A stretch of 64,000 nucleotides of DNA from Hymenobacter persicinus. Lineage in GTDB: Bacteria > Bacteroidota > Bacteroidia > Cytophagales > Hymenobacteraceae. Where the stretch lies: positions 124,001-188,000 of the forward strand of contig NZ_SEWE01000003.1 in the NCBI RefSeq assembly GCF_004167665.1. The letters run 5' to 3'. Under the pieces are notes generated by a model that saw only the letters and a program-made list of their open reading frames with translations, made no database searches and was not told where the DNA came from. Both the position numbers and the translations under genes were made by a program. This document shows, piece after piece, positions 1 to 8,205 of this stretch (its first letter is position 1; every line of letters starts with the position of its first letter).

Positions 1-1
1 T

Positions 2-478
2 CTGCGCCGCTACGCCCCGCCTTACCTGCTGCCCACGGCCGCACTGGCCGTCAGCAGCAAATACAACCAGCGCGAGGGGACTAACCCGAGCATGCTGGGC
101 GAAATGGTGCAGTTTGGCAAGTCACTTTACTTTGCCGAAAAGGTACTGCCCTGCACCGCCGATACGCTGCTGGTGGGCTTTACGGGCGCGGAAATGGCGG
201 GCGTGCAGTTCAACGAAAGCAAGATCTGGGCGCACTTCATCGAGAAGAATCTGCTTTACAGCACGGCTCCGTTCACCATCCAGAAATACATGGGGGAGCG
301 GCCCAACGTGCCCGAAATCGGGCAGAACTGCCCCGGCCGGGTGGGCGCCTGGGTGGGCTGGCAGATTGTGCGCAAGTACATGAGTCAGCACCCCAACGTG
401 ACGCTAGCCCAGCTCATGGCCGAAAAAGACCCCCAACGCATCCTGAGCCAATCCCGCTACCGGCCGGTGCGGAAGTAA
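2..478 (+). CDS. gldB: Gliding motility lipoprotein GldB-like, C-terminal part (5' end outside window)
   Basis: The frame is open from base 2, so the gene begins before the window and only about 158 C-terminal residues are seen. The fragment contains MLGEMVQFGKSLYF, then LLYSTAPF, then a CPGRVGAWVGWQIVRKYM block. This order and the PGRxGxWxGWQIV signature match the C-terminus of GldB and related DUF2268-like lipoproteins of Bacteroidetes, which belong to the gliding/type IX secretion machinery. The N-terminal lipobox cannot be checked. The assignment comes from motif memory and not from an alignment. A gliding role is inferred and says nothing about whether this strain actually glides. Confidence 0.72.
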   Translation: MRRYAPPYLLPTAALAVSSKYNQREGTNPSMLGEMVQFGKSLYFAEKVLPCTADTLLVGFTGAEMAGVQFNESKIWAHFIEKNLLYSTAPFTIQKYMGERPNVPEIGQNCPGRVGAWVGWQIVRKYMSQHPNVTLAQLMAEKDPQRILSQSRYRPVRK

Positions 479-571
479 GGCGCAATGCCGAAGGGGATAT
501 AACAAAGCCGTCCGTGATACCCGCCAGCCCCGGCCGTGAATTCAATAGGTAGCCTTCCTTTATTTCCCGCC

Positions 572-1777
572 GTGCACATTGCCGTTTTCAGCCAGTATCA
601 CACGAATCCCGACTGTCCCGCAACAAGCCGGCACTATTCGTTGCTGGCGCACCTGGCCCGCACCCACCGCGTCACGCTGATTACGACCCGCACCTGGGAG
701 ACCCAGCGCCTGACCCGGGAGTATCCGTGGCTGCCGGCCGGAGTGGAAATGCGGGCGGCCGACGTGCCCTACCAGAATCGGATGGGCGTGGCCCGGCGGG
801 TACTGTCGTTTGGGCAATACGCGGCCTACGCCGTGCGGGAAGGGCTGCGCCTGGAAAAACCCGACGTTATCTGGGGCATTTCGACCCCGCTCACGGCTGC
901 CTGGGCCGCGGCCCAGGTAGCGCGGCGTCGGCAGGTACCGTGGGTGTTTGAGGTGCAGGACCTGTGGCCTTCATTTCCCATTGCCATGGGCGCCGTCCCG
1001 ACCCGGTTTGCCCAGCAGCGGCTGTTTGCCCTCGAAAAAAGCCTCTACCGCAGCGCCCGGCACATTCTGCCGCTTTCTCCCGACATGACGCGCTACGTGC
1101 TCGACCAGGGCGTGGCGCCCGACAAAGTGACCACCGTGCTCAACGGCACCGACCTCGACCTAGCCGCGCTGGCTACGGAGGCCGCCACGGAAATCCTGCG
1201 CCAGGAACTCGGGCTAACCGGGAAACAGGTGGTGCTCTACGCCGGCACTTTCGGCCGGGCCAACGACATTCCGACCTTGCTAGCTGCCGCTGAACTGCTG
1301 GCCGAACAGCAACCCGAAACCGTGTGGCTGTTTATGGGGCTGGGCTTTCACGAGCCGCAGGTGCGCGCCGCGGCCGCCCGGTGTGCGAGTATTCGGCTGG
1401 TGCCGCCTCAACCCCGGCACGCCGTGTTCACCTGGTTTCGGCTGGCGGATATTTCGGTGGTGTCGTTCCTGAACCTGTCGGTGCTGGACGCCAACTCGCC
1501 AGCCAAGTTCTACGACAGCCTGGCCGTGGGTACGCCGGTTGTCGTCACCAATCAGGGCTGGACCAAGGACTGGGTGGAGCAGTACAGCTGCGGCTGGTAC
1601 ACGCCGGCTGGGGAAGCGGCAGCGCTGGCAAATACGCTGGCGGAACTGCTGCAAGACCCCGCGAAGCTGCGGGAAGCCGGGCAAAACGGCCAGCACGCCG
1701 CCCGCCAGTATTTCGACCGTCAACAGATTGCCGCTACTGTGCAACGGGTATTGGAAGCCGCTGCCACCCAGAATTGA
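572..1777 (+). CDS. Family 4 glycosyltransferase, WbuB-like
   Basis: GT-B fold glycosyltransferase of about 401 residues. The N-terminus reads VHIAVFSQYHTNPDCPATSR, like WbuB/L-fucosamine transferase-type GT4 enzymes of surface polysaccharide synthesis. The middle has WVFEVQDLWP and then VTTVLNGTDLDL, typical of the second Rossmann half. ANSPAKFYDSLAVGTPVVV is the C-terminal nucleotide-sugar binding region with the usual acidic/SPxK(F)xxxxAxGxP pattern. Two GTG starts are possible, at 536 and 572. I prefer 572 because homologues begin at the MHIAVFS-like strand. The donor and acceptor cannot be told from sequence. It follows gldB but is probably independent of it. Confidence 0.85.
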   Translation: MHIAVFSQYHTNPDCPATSRHYSLLAHLARTHRVTLITTRTWETQRLTREYPWLPAGVEMRAADVPYQNRMGVARRVLSFGQYAAYAVREGLRLEKPDVIWGISTPLTAAWAAAQVARRRQVPWVFEVQDLWPSFPIAMGAVPTRFAQQRLFALEKSLYRSARHILPLSPDMTRYVLDQGVAPDKVTTVLNGTDLDLAALATEAATEILRQELGLTGKQVVLYAGTFGRANDIPTLLAAAELLAEQQPETVWLFMGLGFHEPQVRAAAARCASIRLVPPQPRHAVFTWFRLADISVVSFLNLSVLDANSPAKFYDSLAVGTPVVVTNQGWTKDWVEQYSCGWYTPAGEAAALANTLAELLQDPAKLREAGQNGQHAARQYFDRQQIAATVQRVLEAAATQN

Positions 1778-1807
1778 GGTTATGTGCCGGCTATGACTGG
1801 TTTTATA

Positions 1808-2527
1808 CTATGTTGTGCCATTGGATGAATTGCCGCTACCTAATGCCGACGCAGAATCACGCTTTTGAGCCTCTGAAGCGGGTTTGCCAAAATGCTGGGC
1901 GTAGTACTTGCAGAAATCTTTCAGGGGGCAGATAGTGCACTTGGGCTGCCGGGCTACGCAGATGTAGCGGCCGTGCAGGATCAGCCAGTGGTGAGCCTTG
2001 GGCACCTGGGCTTCGGGAAGGTAGCGCATGAGCTCTTTCTCCACGGCCAGCGGAGTAGTGGCTTTCAGGCTGGCCAGCCCCAGCCGGTGCGACACCCGGA
2101 ACACGTGCGTGTCCACGGCCATCGTAGGCTGGTTGTAGATAACGGACAGGATAACGTGGGCCGTTTTGCGCCCTACCCCGGGCAGGCGCTGGAGTTCTTC
2201 CACGGTGCTGGGCACTTCGGAGCCAAACTCGGTGGTCAGGATACGGCCCAGGCCGGCTAGGTGCCTGGCCTTGTGATTGGGGTACGAAACGCTGCGGATA
2301 AACGGGAATATCTCCTCGGCTGTGGCCAGGGCCAGGTGGGCTGGAGTCGGGAACTGGGCCAGCAGAGCCGGCATGATTTGGTTGACGCGCTTGTCGGTGC
2401 ACTGGGCGCTGAGCACCACGGCCACAATGAGCTCGTAGGGGTTGCCGTAGTGCAACTCCGTTTTGGGCTCGGGAAAGTGGGTGGTGAAGTAATTCAGGAA
2501 GAGGCGGAACCGCTCGGGCTTACGCAT
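1808..2527 (-). CDS. nth: Endonuclease III (DNA glycosylase/AP lyase)
   Basis: Base-excision repair glycosylase that removes oxidised pyrimidines and cleaves the AP site. The 239-residue protein has the helix-hairpin-helix LPGVGRKTAHVILS with the catalytic lysine at K121. The catalytic aspartate lies in MAVDTHVFRV at D139. A C-terminal 4Fe-4S cluster is formed by C190, C197, C200 and C206 in the C-x6-C-x2-C-x5-C pattern. All key residues are present. The last 20 or so residues are a Ser/Gly-rich tail, longer than in E. coli. The gene lies downstream of the sigma-factor operon on the same strand, separated from it by a strong hairpin. Confidence 0.96.
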   Translation of the reverse strand: MRKPERFRLFLNYFTTHFPEPKTELHYGNPYELIVAVVLSAQCTDKRVNQIMPALLAQFPTPAHLALATAEEIFPFIRSVSYPNHKARHLAGLGRILTTEFGSEVPSTVEELQRLPGVGRKTAHVILSVIYNQPTMAVDTHVFRVSHRLGLASLKATTPLAVEKELMRYLPEAQVPKAHHWLILHGRYICVARQPKCTICPLKDFCKYYAQHFGKPASEAQKRDSASALGSGNSSNGTT

Positions 2528-2540
2528 ACAGAGGAGGAAA

Positions 2541-2613
2541 AAAGAAAACGGAGCGGATGAGGCGACAAAGATGCTGGTTCAGCAGCTCTTTCACACCTCA
2601 TCCGCTCCGTTTA
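2541..2613 (-). terminator. Terminator of the sigma-factor operon
   Basis: A perfect 17-bp inverted repeat (2546-2562 and 2597-2613) encloses a 34-base loop. Read on the minus strand, the stem is followed by a T-rich run (TTTTCTTTTTT), as expected for an intrinsic terminator of the genes at 2632-3436. The long loop is unusual. Confidence 0.7.
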
Positions 2614-2631
2614 TGTTTTCCCTCTAGTTCG

Positions 2632-2862
2632 TTAGCCCGCCTTGAGGAAGGTGCGCGAGTACTGTAAAATCGAGTCGGTAGTTTGTTGCCGGGGCTGGCG
2701 TTGCAGCCCGTCGAGGCAGCGCTGGGCCAGCAGCAGGTCGGCACAAATGGTAGCTAGTTCAGCGTCGTGGAGCAGGGCCTGCTCTACTTCGCGGTGCTCC
2801 TTAGCCGGCAATTCGTTGTACACGTACCGCAGGAGCTTCTCGTGGGTAAAGGTTTTGATCAT
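2632..2862 (-). CDS. Small protein overlapping the ECF sigma gene, candidate sigma regulator
   Basis: A 76-residue acidic/helical protein beginning MIKTFTHEKLLRYVYNELPA. Its start lies 62 bases inside the 3' end of the sigma-factor gene, in another frame, so translation is probably coupled. The first 45 residues resemble the N-terminal helices of anti-sigma factors and small sigma-linked proteins, which open with a segment like LxxYxxGELxxxExxxVExxL. There is no transmembrane segment and no HxxxCxxC zinc motif. A regulatory role is inferred from position and this weak resemblance only. No alternative function is suggested by the sequence. Confidence 0.75.
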   Translation of the reverse strand: MIKTFTHEKLLRYVYNELPAKEHREVEQALLHDAELATICADLLLAQRCLDGLQRQPRQQTTDSILQYSRTFLKAG

Positions 2863-3436
2863 AGAAAACGGGTTGTGCGGCCATCTTCTTCCGCAGGTTG
2901 ATCAGGGCGTAGCGCATGCGCCCCAAGGCAGTGTTAATACTGACCCCCGTTGCGTCGGCAATTTCCTGGAAGCTCATGTCGCCGTAGTGACGCATCACGA
3001 GCACCTCTTTCTGCGCCGCCGGCAGGTCCTGAATCAGTTCACGAAGACGGGCGTAGGTTTCCTCCCGGGAGATGGATACATCGGCCCCCTCTTCTGCCAG
3101 TGACAACGAATTAAACGCGTGACTTGTTGTATCCAGGTTCAAAAGCGGGCTACGTTTTTCGCGGCGGAAAAAATCGATGGCCAGGTTGTGCGCAATGCGG
3201 CAGATCCAGGAAGAAAACTTCCCTTCCTCGTTGTAGCGCCCGCCTTTCATGGTGTGAATAGCCTTGATAAAGGTATCCTGCAGCAGATCGTCGGCTACAT
3301 CCTCATCGCGCACGATGAGCATAATGGTAGTAAAAACACGGCTTTTGTGGCGCTCGAGCAAGGTGGCGAAGGCGTCTTCCTTGCCGGCAATATAGAGCGA
3401 AATCAGAGCGGAGTCGCTCGGCTGCATGGTTTCCAT
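2801..3436 (-). CDS. RNA polymerase ECF sigma factor (RpoE-like)
   Basis: A 211-residue sigma-70 family factor. Region 2 spans about residues 22-95 and includes FSSWICRIAHNLAIDFFRRE, which binds the -10 element and core polymerase. Region 4 spans about residues 135-185 and contains the helix-turn-helix MSFQEIADATGVSINTALGRMRYALINLR. No extra C-terminal domain is present beyond a short tail. A classical membrane anti-sigma is not next to it. Instead a 76-residue protein overlaps its 3' end. ECF factors of this type usually govern envelope or stress regulons in Bacteroidetes, but the target genes here are unknown. Confidence 0.95.
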   Translation of the reverse strand: METMQPSDSALISLYIAGKEDAFATLLERHKSRVFTTIMLIVRDEDVADDLLQDTFIKAIHTMKGGRYNEEGKFSSWICRIAHNLAIDFFRREKRSPLLNLDTTSHAFNSLSLAEEGADVSISREETYARLRELIQDLPAAQKEVLVMRHYGDMSFQEIADATGVSINTALGRMRYALINLRKKMAAQPVFYDQNLYPREAPAVRVQRIAG

Positions 3437-3755
3437 AAAGACTACTAGTTAAAGGGAAGTAGAGCTTTATGCCATAGGGTGCAGTTGCCGATGAGAGGGG
3501 GGAACCCGCTAAGAACGGGGGAGTTTGTGAAAATCAAATGTAGAGAACTGGAATGCTAAACACAATGGCCGCGCCCCCAAATCAGAAAAATAATTGCACA
3601 TTTTTAAAACCCAGTATTGAATAAGTCCCATACTTGATTCTTTGGTGTGCTACTCCCGGCCTCCATAGCCAAGCAAAGCCCGGCGGGCCGCCCCAAAGGC
3701 CTGCCCGCAAAAAAGCCCGCCGGAGCGGGCTTCCTGCAAGGAAAAGATGTTTAGG
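3437..3755. other. Divergent/terminal spacer with no gene
   Basis: About 320 bases between the sigma-factor start and the DUF6799 gene end. It should hold the sigma promoter near 3440-3520, though I see no perfect TAnnTTTG there. The only clear signal is the hairpin terminator at 3709-3732. Confidence 0.5.
3709..3732 (-). terminator. Intrinsic terminator of the DUF6799 gene
   Basis: On the minus strand a GCCCGC/GCGGGC hairpin is followed by six T residues. It sits 24 bases past the stop codon of the gene at 3756. Confidence 0.8.
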
Positions 3756-4325
3756 TTATTTGAGTTGGGCGTCGAGCTCCCGAATCTGGGTATCGAGCGT
3801 AGCGGCGGCGGCATTTTGCCCTACGGCCAAGCTGGCGCGCTCGGCCAGCTTATCGGTGAGCTGCTGGAGCAAAGCCAAACGACGCTCCGTACGGTTTAAC
3901 TCGGCCGTGAGGCGAGCGGGCAACGGTCCGGGAGCCGGCATGGAAACCTTGGTTTCGGTGACGCCGGCCACCTGCCGGGCGCGCTGCTCAATGGCCGGCG
4001 CCGACATCATATCGTCGGTCAGGTTCACAATCTGCCCCTGCAGATTCACAGCTTTGCCTTCTTCGAGCATCTGCCGGGTGCCGTCCTTGCCCACCATGAT
4101 GCCGTCGGGCCGGATGGTCAGGCCGTTGTCCATGGTGACGGGGGCCGACAGCCGGCTCGACTGCCCGGCCTGCAGGCGCATCGTCAGGCCGCCTTTGCGG
4201 TAAACGCCATCCTTCATGGCAGGGCGCGCCGGCGCCGAGGGCGTGGTTTGGGCAACGGAGGGCGTGGCCAGCGTCGCCAGCAGCACAACACCCAAGACAC
4301 AGCTAACGAGAGGAAAGAAGCGCAT
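3756..4325 (-). CDS. Secreted DUF6799-type protein
   Basis: About 189 residues from the ATG at 4325; an upstream in-frame ATG at 4349 would only lengthen the signal peptide. The N-terminus MRFFPLVSCVLGVVLLATLA is a signal peptide ending near PSVAQ. The middle has repeated short beta units such as KDGVYRKGGLTMRLQAGQ, DNGLTIRPDGIMVGKDG and EEGKAVNLQGQIVNLTD, the pattern I associate with DUF6799. This is a periplasmic or surface domain common in Hymenobacter with no known function. The last 60 residues are helical and probably coiled coil (ALLQQLTDKLAERA). It appears to be a single-gene unit with its own terminator. Confidence 0.75.
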   Translation of the reverse strand: MRFFPLVSCVLGVVLLATLATPSVAQTTPSAPARPAMKDGVYRKGGLTMRLQAGQSSRLSAPVTMDNGLTIRPDGIMVGKDGTRQMLEEGKAVNLQGQIVNLTDDMMSAPAIEQRARQVAGVTETKVSMPAPGPLPARLTAELNRTERRLALLQQLTDKLAERASLAVGQNAAAATLDTQIRELDAQLK

Positions 4326-4416
4326 AAGTAGCGGGTAAGTAGCGGGCAATTAGGTTCGGTACTGAGCCACTGGGTAGCGGCCGACTTCCTTACTGACGGG
4401 GTTCACGCGCGCAGGG

Positions 4417-4845
4417 TTACGCTTCGCCCTCGTGGCGCTGCCGACGCAGGAGCCATTCGGTGGCGTTGCCTTCGTCGCTGAACAGGCGCACGTGGCAGGC
4501 GGCACTGGAAACCAGCGGCGCCCCGTTTTCCTGATCCACGGTGCTCAGATGGCCGGGCGTCATCAGGAAAGCCACGTAGATGCGGCCGCCGAGCTGGGGA
4601 GCCAGGCGGGGCAGAAAGTTGTCCAGTACCCAATACGTGCAGTCCTCGCTGATCGGGCCCCGGCGGCGCAGATCGAGCAGCCAGTAGCGGGAGCGGTGTA
4701 CGAGGGCGGCGCTCAGCGTGCCTTCGTAGCCCTGCTCCACCTCCGGCGGAGCCACCGGCCGCAGCCAGCGGGCGAGCAGGGTCCCGACATCAGCCCGGTA
4801 GGTCAGCTCCACGAAATCGGCAACGAGGGTAGGGGGCACGGGCAT
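4417..4845 (-). CDS. Hypothetical STAS/SpoIIAA-like protein
   Basis: About 142 residues from the ATG at 4845 (MPVPPTLVADFVELTYRADV). The ORF extends upstream to 4932, but that stretch looks like leader. No signal peptide or membrane segment is seen. The core RYWLLDLRRRGPISEDCTYWVLDNFLP resembles the D-x-R-...-W core of the two small proteins at 22966 and 23465. Together they look like single-domain alpha/beta proteins of the STAS/SpoIIAA-like kind often found in Hymenobacter. Function is unknown. The gene stands alone between the DUF6799 gene and the MFS gene. Confidence 0.65.
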   Translation of the reverse strand: MPVPPTLVADFVELTYRADVGTLLARWLRPVAPPEVEQGYEGTLSAALVHRSRYWLLDLRRRGPISEDCTYWVLDNFLPRLAPQLGGRIYVAFLMTPGHLSTVDQENGAPLVSSAACHVRLFSDEGNATEWLLRRQRHEGEA

Positions 4846-4997
4846 GGCGGGCAGTGAGCAGGGAAGATAGGAAAAACTTAGGTTCGGCCGCCAGCCAATC
4901 CCGCTGGCCCGCGGGGCAGGCCGGCAAAGCAAAAGCGCGCCACCCCGGCCACAATCCTGCCACCCGGCGAACTATAGGCCCCGGCGCGGGTTTACCC

Positions 4998-5005
4998 TAC
5001 CTTTG
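4998..5005 (+). promoter_or_regulatory. Bacteroidetes -7 promoter element of the MFS gene
   Basis: TACCTTTG matches the TAnnTTTG consensus exactly and lies 28 bases before the ATG at 5033. No good -33 TTG is seen at 19 bases. Its position rules out the TTG at 5003 as a translation start. Confidence 0.6.
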
Positions 5006-5032
5006 ACCTGCTTCCACCTGGCCCGCTACCGT

Positions 5033-6314
5033 ATGCCCGCAGCTGATTCCGTTCGTCATGATCCGTACGCTGCCCTGCGGGTGGCTGACTTCCGCCGCCT
5101 GATTTCGGCCCGGGTTTGCTTTACGGTGGCCACCCGGGTGCAGGGGCTGGTGGTAAGCTGGCAGATTTTCAAGCTCACCGGCGACCCGCTGGCACTGGGC
5201 TTTATCGGGCTGGCCGAGGCCCTGCCCAGCATCGGCGTGTCGTTGTACGCGGGCCACCTGGCCGATTCGGTGCGCCGCAAGAACATCATCGTTGCTGCCG
5301 TGGCCGTGCTGCTGCTCTGCGCCGGGGCGCTGTGGGCGCTGGCCTCCCCGCTGGGGCTGCCGCTGCTGGCCCGGGGCTCGTTTTACACGCTGCCGCTCTA
5401 CGTGGTCATCTTTATCAGCGGCATTGCCCGGGGCTTTCTGGGGCCCGCGCTGTTTTCGTTTATGCCCCAGCTGCTGCCCGACCGGGAAAAGCTGTCGAAT
5501 GCCATTACCTGGAACAGCACCACCTACCAGGCTTCGTCGGTGCTGGGGCCGGCGGTGGGCGGCTACCTGGTGGCCCACCTCGACGTGGCCAATTCCTACG
5601 CCGTGGCGGCCGGGGCTGCTGCTGGCGCTGCTGCAGTTTGCGGGTATTGCCTCGCGGCCCCTGCCGGCGCGGGAAGGCGAAAAGCTGGGGCTGAAGGAAA
5701 GCGTATTCAGCGGCCTGCAGTTTATTTTCAGCAATCAGCTCGTACTGGCCGCCCTGGCCCTGGATATGTTTGCCGTGCTTTTTGGGGGCGCCGTGGCCCT
5801 GCTGCCGGTGTTTGCCGTGGACATCCTGCACGTAGGAGCCGCCGGGCTGGGCCATCTGGAAGCTGCCCCGGCCGTGGGCTCGGTGCTGATGGCCGTGCTG
5901 CTGACCTACTTCCCGCTCTGGCGCAACGCGGGCCGCAAGCTGCTCTGGGCCGTGGCCGGCTTCGGAGCGGCTACCATTGCCTTCGCCCTCTCCACCGACT
6001 TCTACCTGTCCCTGTTTTTGCTGTTTCTGACCGGAGTTTTCGATTCCGTCTCGGTGATTGTACGCTCCACGCTCATCCACACCTTCACCCCGGAATACAT
6101 GAAGGGCCGGGTGTCGGCCGTCAACAACATCTTTATCGGCTCCAGCAACGAAATCGGGGCTTTCGAATCGGGGGCCATGGCCAAGTTCATGGGCGTGGTA
6201 CCCTCCGTGGTGTTCGGTGGGCTGATGACCATCGTGGTAGTGGCCATTACCACCTGGCGGGCCGACAAGCTGCGGGTGCTGGACCTGACGCCGGAGAAGA
6301 AGTCGGTGGCGTAA
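5033..6314 (+). pseudogene. MFS transporter (EntS-like MFS_3), split by a one-base frameshift
   Basis: Two overlapping frames together make one MFS exporter of about 426 residues. The first frame (ATG 5033 to about 5611) encodes VRHDPYAALRVADFRRLISA and the first six helices, including the loop GHLADSVRRKN, a typical MFS cytoplasmic motif. From the GGGG run at 5612-5615 the coding continues in the next frame, LLLALLQFAGIASRPLPARE, to the stop at 6314. Removing one G restores a continuous protein. The family resembles enterobactin exporter EntS-type drug/siderophore carriers. Either the gene is inactive or one base was miscalled in the G run. Codon use is normal on both sides, so any inactivation is recent. 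Confidence 0.8.
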
Positions 6315-6367
6315 ATTATTGGCTCAGCCGACAGACAGCCGGTTTTTTGATGCAACCCAATAACAAA

Positions 6368-6409
6368 GCCCCGGCTTTGGCCTCCCGCAGGAGTCGCCAA
6401 AGCCGGGGC
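6368..6409. terminator. Bidirectional terminator between the MFS gene and the hydrolase gene
   Basis: A perfect 14-bp stem (GCCCCGGCTTTGGC and its complement) with a 14-base loop lies between two convergent genes and serves both. Confidence 0.8.
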
Positions 6410-6429
6410 ATTTCGTGGCACACGGTTTA

Positions 6430-7914
6430 TTAACCCCGGGCCTTCTTGCCGGCGGCGGACTTCACGGCGGCCGGGGCGGCGCGCTTGGTGGTGATGGGCA
6501 CGGCGGCGGGCTTGATGATAACTACCTGCTGGGCAATCCAGCCGTGCATCACCTTGAGGGCCTCGGGCGAAAACGCCGCTTTTTGCTCGCCTTCAAACAC
6601 CGGCCACTGCGCTGGGTCGGACTGGAACAGGTGGTTGACGCCGGTGAGCTTCTGCACCGTCACCTTGCGGTTGCCACTGGCCTTGAGGCCTTTTTGCAGG
6701 GCCGTCAGATTCTTGGTGGCCGTCACTTCCAGGTCGGCGGTACCGTTGAGGGCCAGCACCGGGCACTTGATGCCGGCCATGTTGCTTTTCGGGTCAAAGT
6801 CGAGGAAGTAGCGGTACCAGGGCGAGGTCAGCTGCACGGCCCGGGCCCGGGCCATGGCGGGGTCGATGTTGGCATTGCTCTGGCGCAGCAGCACCCCGAC
6901 TTTGGCGCGGGCTAGGGCGTCGTCGGGCGTCTGGCGCACCACTTCCACCAACCGGTCGTCCATCTTGAGGGCGGCATCCACCTGGGCCGGCTTGGCGCCA
7001 ATCAGGCGCATGATTTCGACCTGCTGGCGCTGGAGCACTTCCCGGCCTGTGAGGCCGTAGCCGGCCAGCGAAACCACGAAGTCGGGCGCTTTGGGCTGAC
7101 TGGCGGCCAGCAGCGCAATATTGGCACCCTCGCCGTGCCCAATGATGCCAACCTGGGTTTTATTAACCCGGTAGTGGGCGCGCAGGTAGCCCATGGCGGC
7201 CTGGGCGTCCGTAACGAGGTCGGCAGTGGTGGCCGAAGAGTACACGCCCGTGGATTTGCCCATGCCCCGGTCGTCGTAGCGCAGCACGGCGATGCCGTGG
7301 CGGCTCAGGTAGTCGGCCAGCTGGCCGAACATGCGGTATTCCTCCTGCTCGGCGTCGCGGTCCTGGGGGCCGGAGTCCGATACGAGCACCACGGCCGGAA
7401 AAGGGCCGCTGCCCTGGGGCATGGTGAGCGTGGCGCCCAGGCGCAGCTTGGCCACTTTGTTGGGTACAATCACGTCGTCGAGGCGGTAGGGCGGGGCCAC
7501 CTTGAACTTGGGTGCGGTGGTGACGGCCACGTTGGAGCGCACCAGCACCAGGGGCGCCGTCAGGCCGGGCTGAGTCCAGGTGCCGTTCAGGGCGCCGGTA
7601 TCGGGGCGCAGCTTGCCCACGAAGCGGCTGCCGGCCTGCTCGATACTGAGCGTTACTTCGTTGTCCTTCTGAATCACCTCCACCGGCATACGGCTGATTT
7701 TCTGCTGCGGTACGTCGAGGGCGGCGTAGTAGGAGCCGTTGGTCAGCGGCACGATGGTGATAATCAGGCCCAGGCTGCCCCCGGGTACTGCCAGCTGCCC
7801 TTTCCATTGGCCGCCCAGCAGGGAAGAGCCGGCGGCTACCCGAGTGGCCGAGCTCAGCAGCGGGAAGCATATTAACAAGATGAGTACCAACGCGGAGTGT
7901 AAACGGTTCTTCAT
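6430..7914 (-). CDS. Secreted alpha/beta hydrolase (S9-like) with Gly in place of nucleophile Ser
   Basis: About 494 residues from ATG 7914 (MKNRLHSALVLILLICFPLLS), with a clear signal peptide; the ORF extends to 7986 but that part is not signal-like. After an N-terminal beta domain (LGGQWKGQLAVPGGSLGLII) comes an alpha/beta hydrolase with SDSGPQDRD, LRYDDRGMGKSTG and the nucleophile elbow. In this family the elbow is normally G-H-S-E-G-G, but here it is GHGEGA with G261 (codon GGC at 7132-7134). The acid region (LNGTADLEV) and the histidine (GVNHLFQ) remain. Without the serine it is probably not a hydrolase, or it uses another nucleophile. The C-terminus is Lys/Ala-rich. Confidence 0.85.
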   Translation of the reverse strand: MKNRLHSALVLILLICFPLLSSATRVAAGSSLLGGQWKGQLAVPGGSLGLIITIVPLTNGSYYAALDVPQQKISRMPVEVIQKDNEVTLSIEQAGSRFVGKLRPDTGALNGTWTQPGLTAPLVLVRSNVAVTTAPKFKVAPPYRLDDVIVPNKVAKLRLGATLTMPQGSGPFPAVVLVSDSGPQDRDAEQEEYRMFGQLADYLSRHGIAVLRYDDRGMGKSTGVYSSATTADLVTDAQAAMGYLRAHYRVNKTQVGIIGHGEGANIALLAASQPKAPDFVVSLAGYGLTGREVLQRQQVEIMRLIGAKPAQVDAALKMDDRLVEVVRQTPDDALARAKVGVLLRQSNANIDPAMARARAVQLTSPWYRYFLDFDPKSNMAGIKCPVLALNGTADLEVTATKNLTALQKGLKASGNRKVTVQKLTGVNHLFQSDPAQWPVFEGEQKAAFSPEALKVMHGWIAQQVVIIKPAAVPITTKRAAPAAVKSAAGKKARG

Positions 7915-8205
7915 AAAGTACAGTAAAGTACGGGCAGGTATGGATTGAATCAGGCGCAAAGGGGCGGAAAGTACCAAAATTAACAAAAACCTTGCCCACC
8001 CGGCTACATAGCACTATTCCTATTATGAGTTCAGGCTTTGCAGTTGTTGGTTTGGCAGGCAGAAATAAATCAGGAAGGCCATCAGCCGGCTTTCTGGGGC
8101 CGAATCTGCTTCCACCCTACCACTGCGCCCGGCAAAGCCGTACCTTCGTAGGTCTAATTGCCCCGGCGGAAACCTTCCCGGTCCTATGCCGTGTTTCCTA
8201 CTTCT

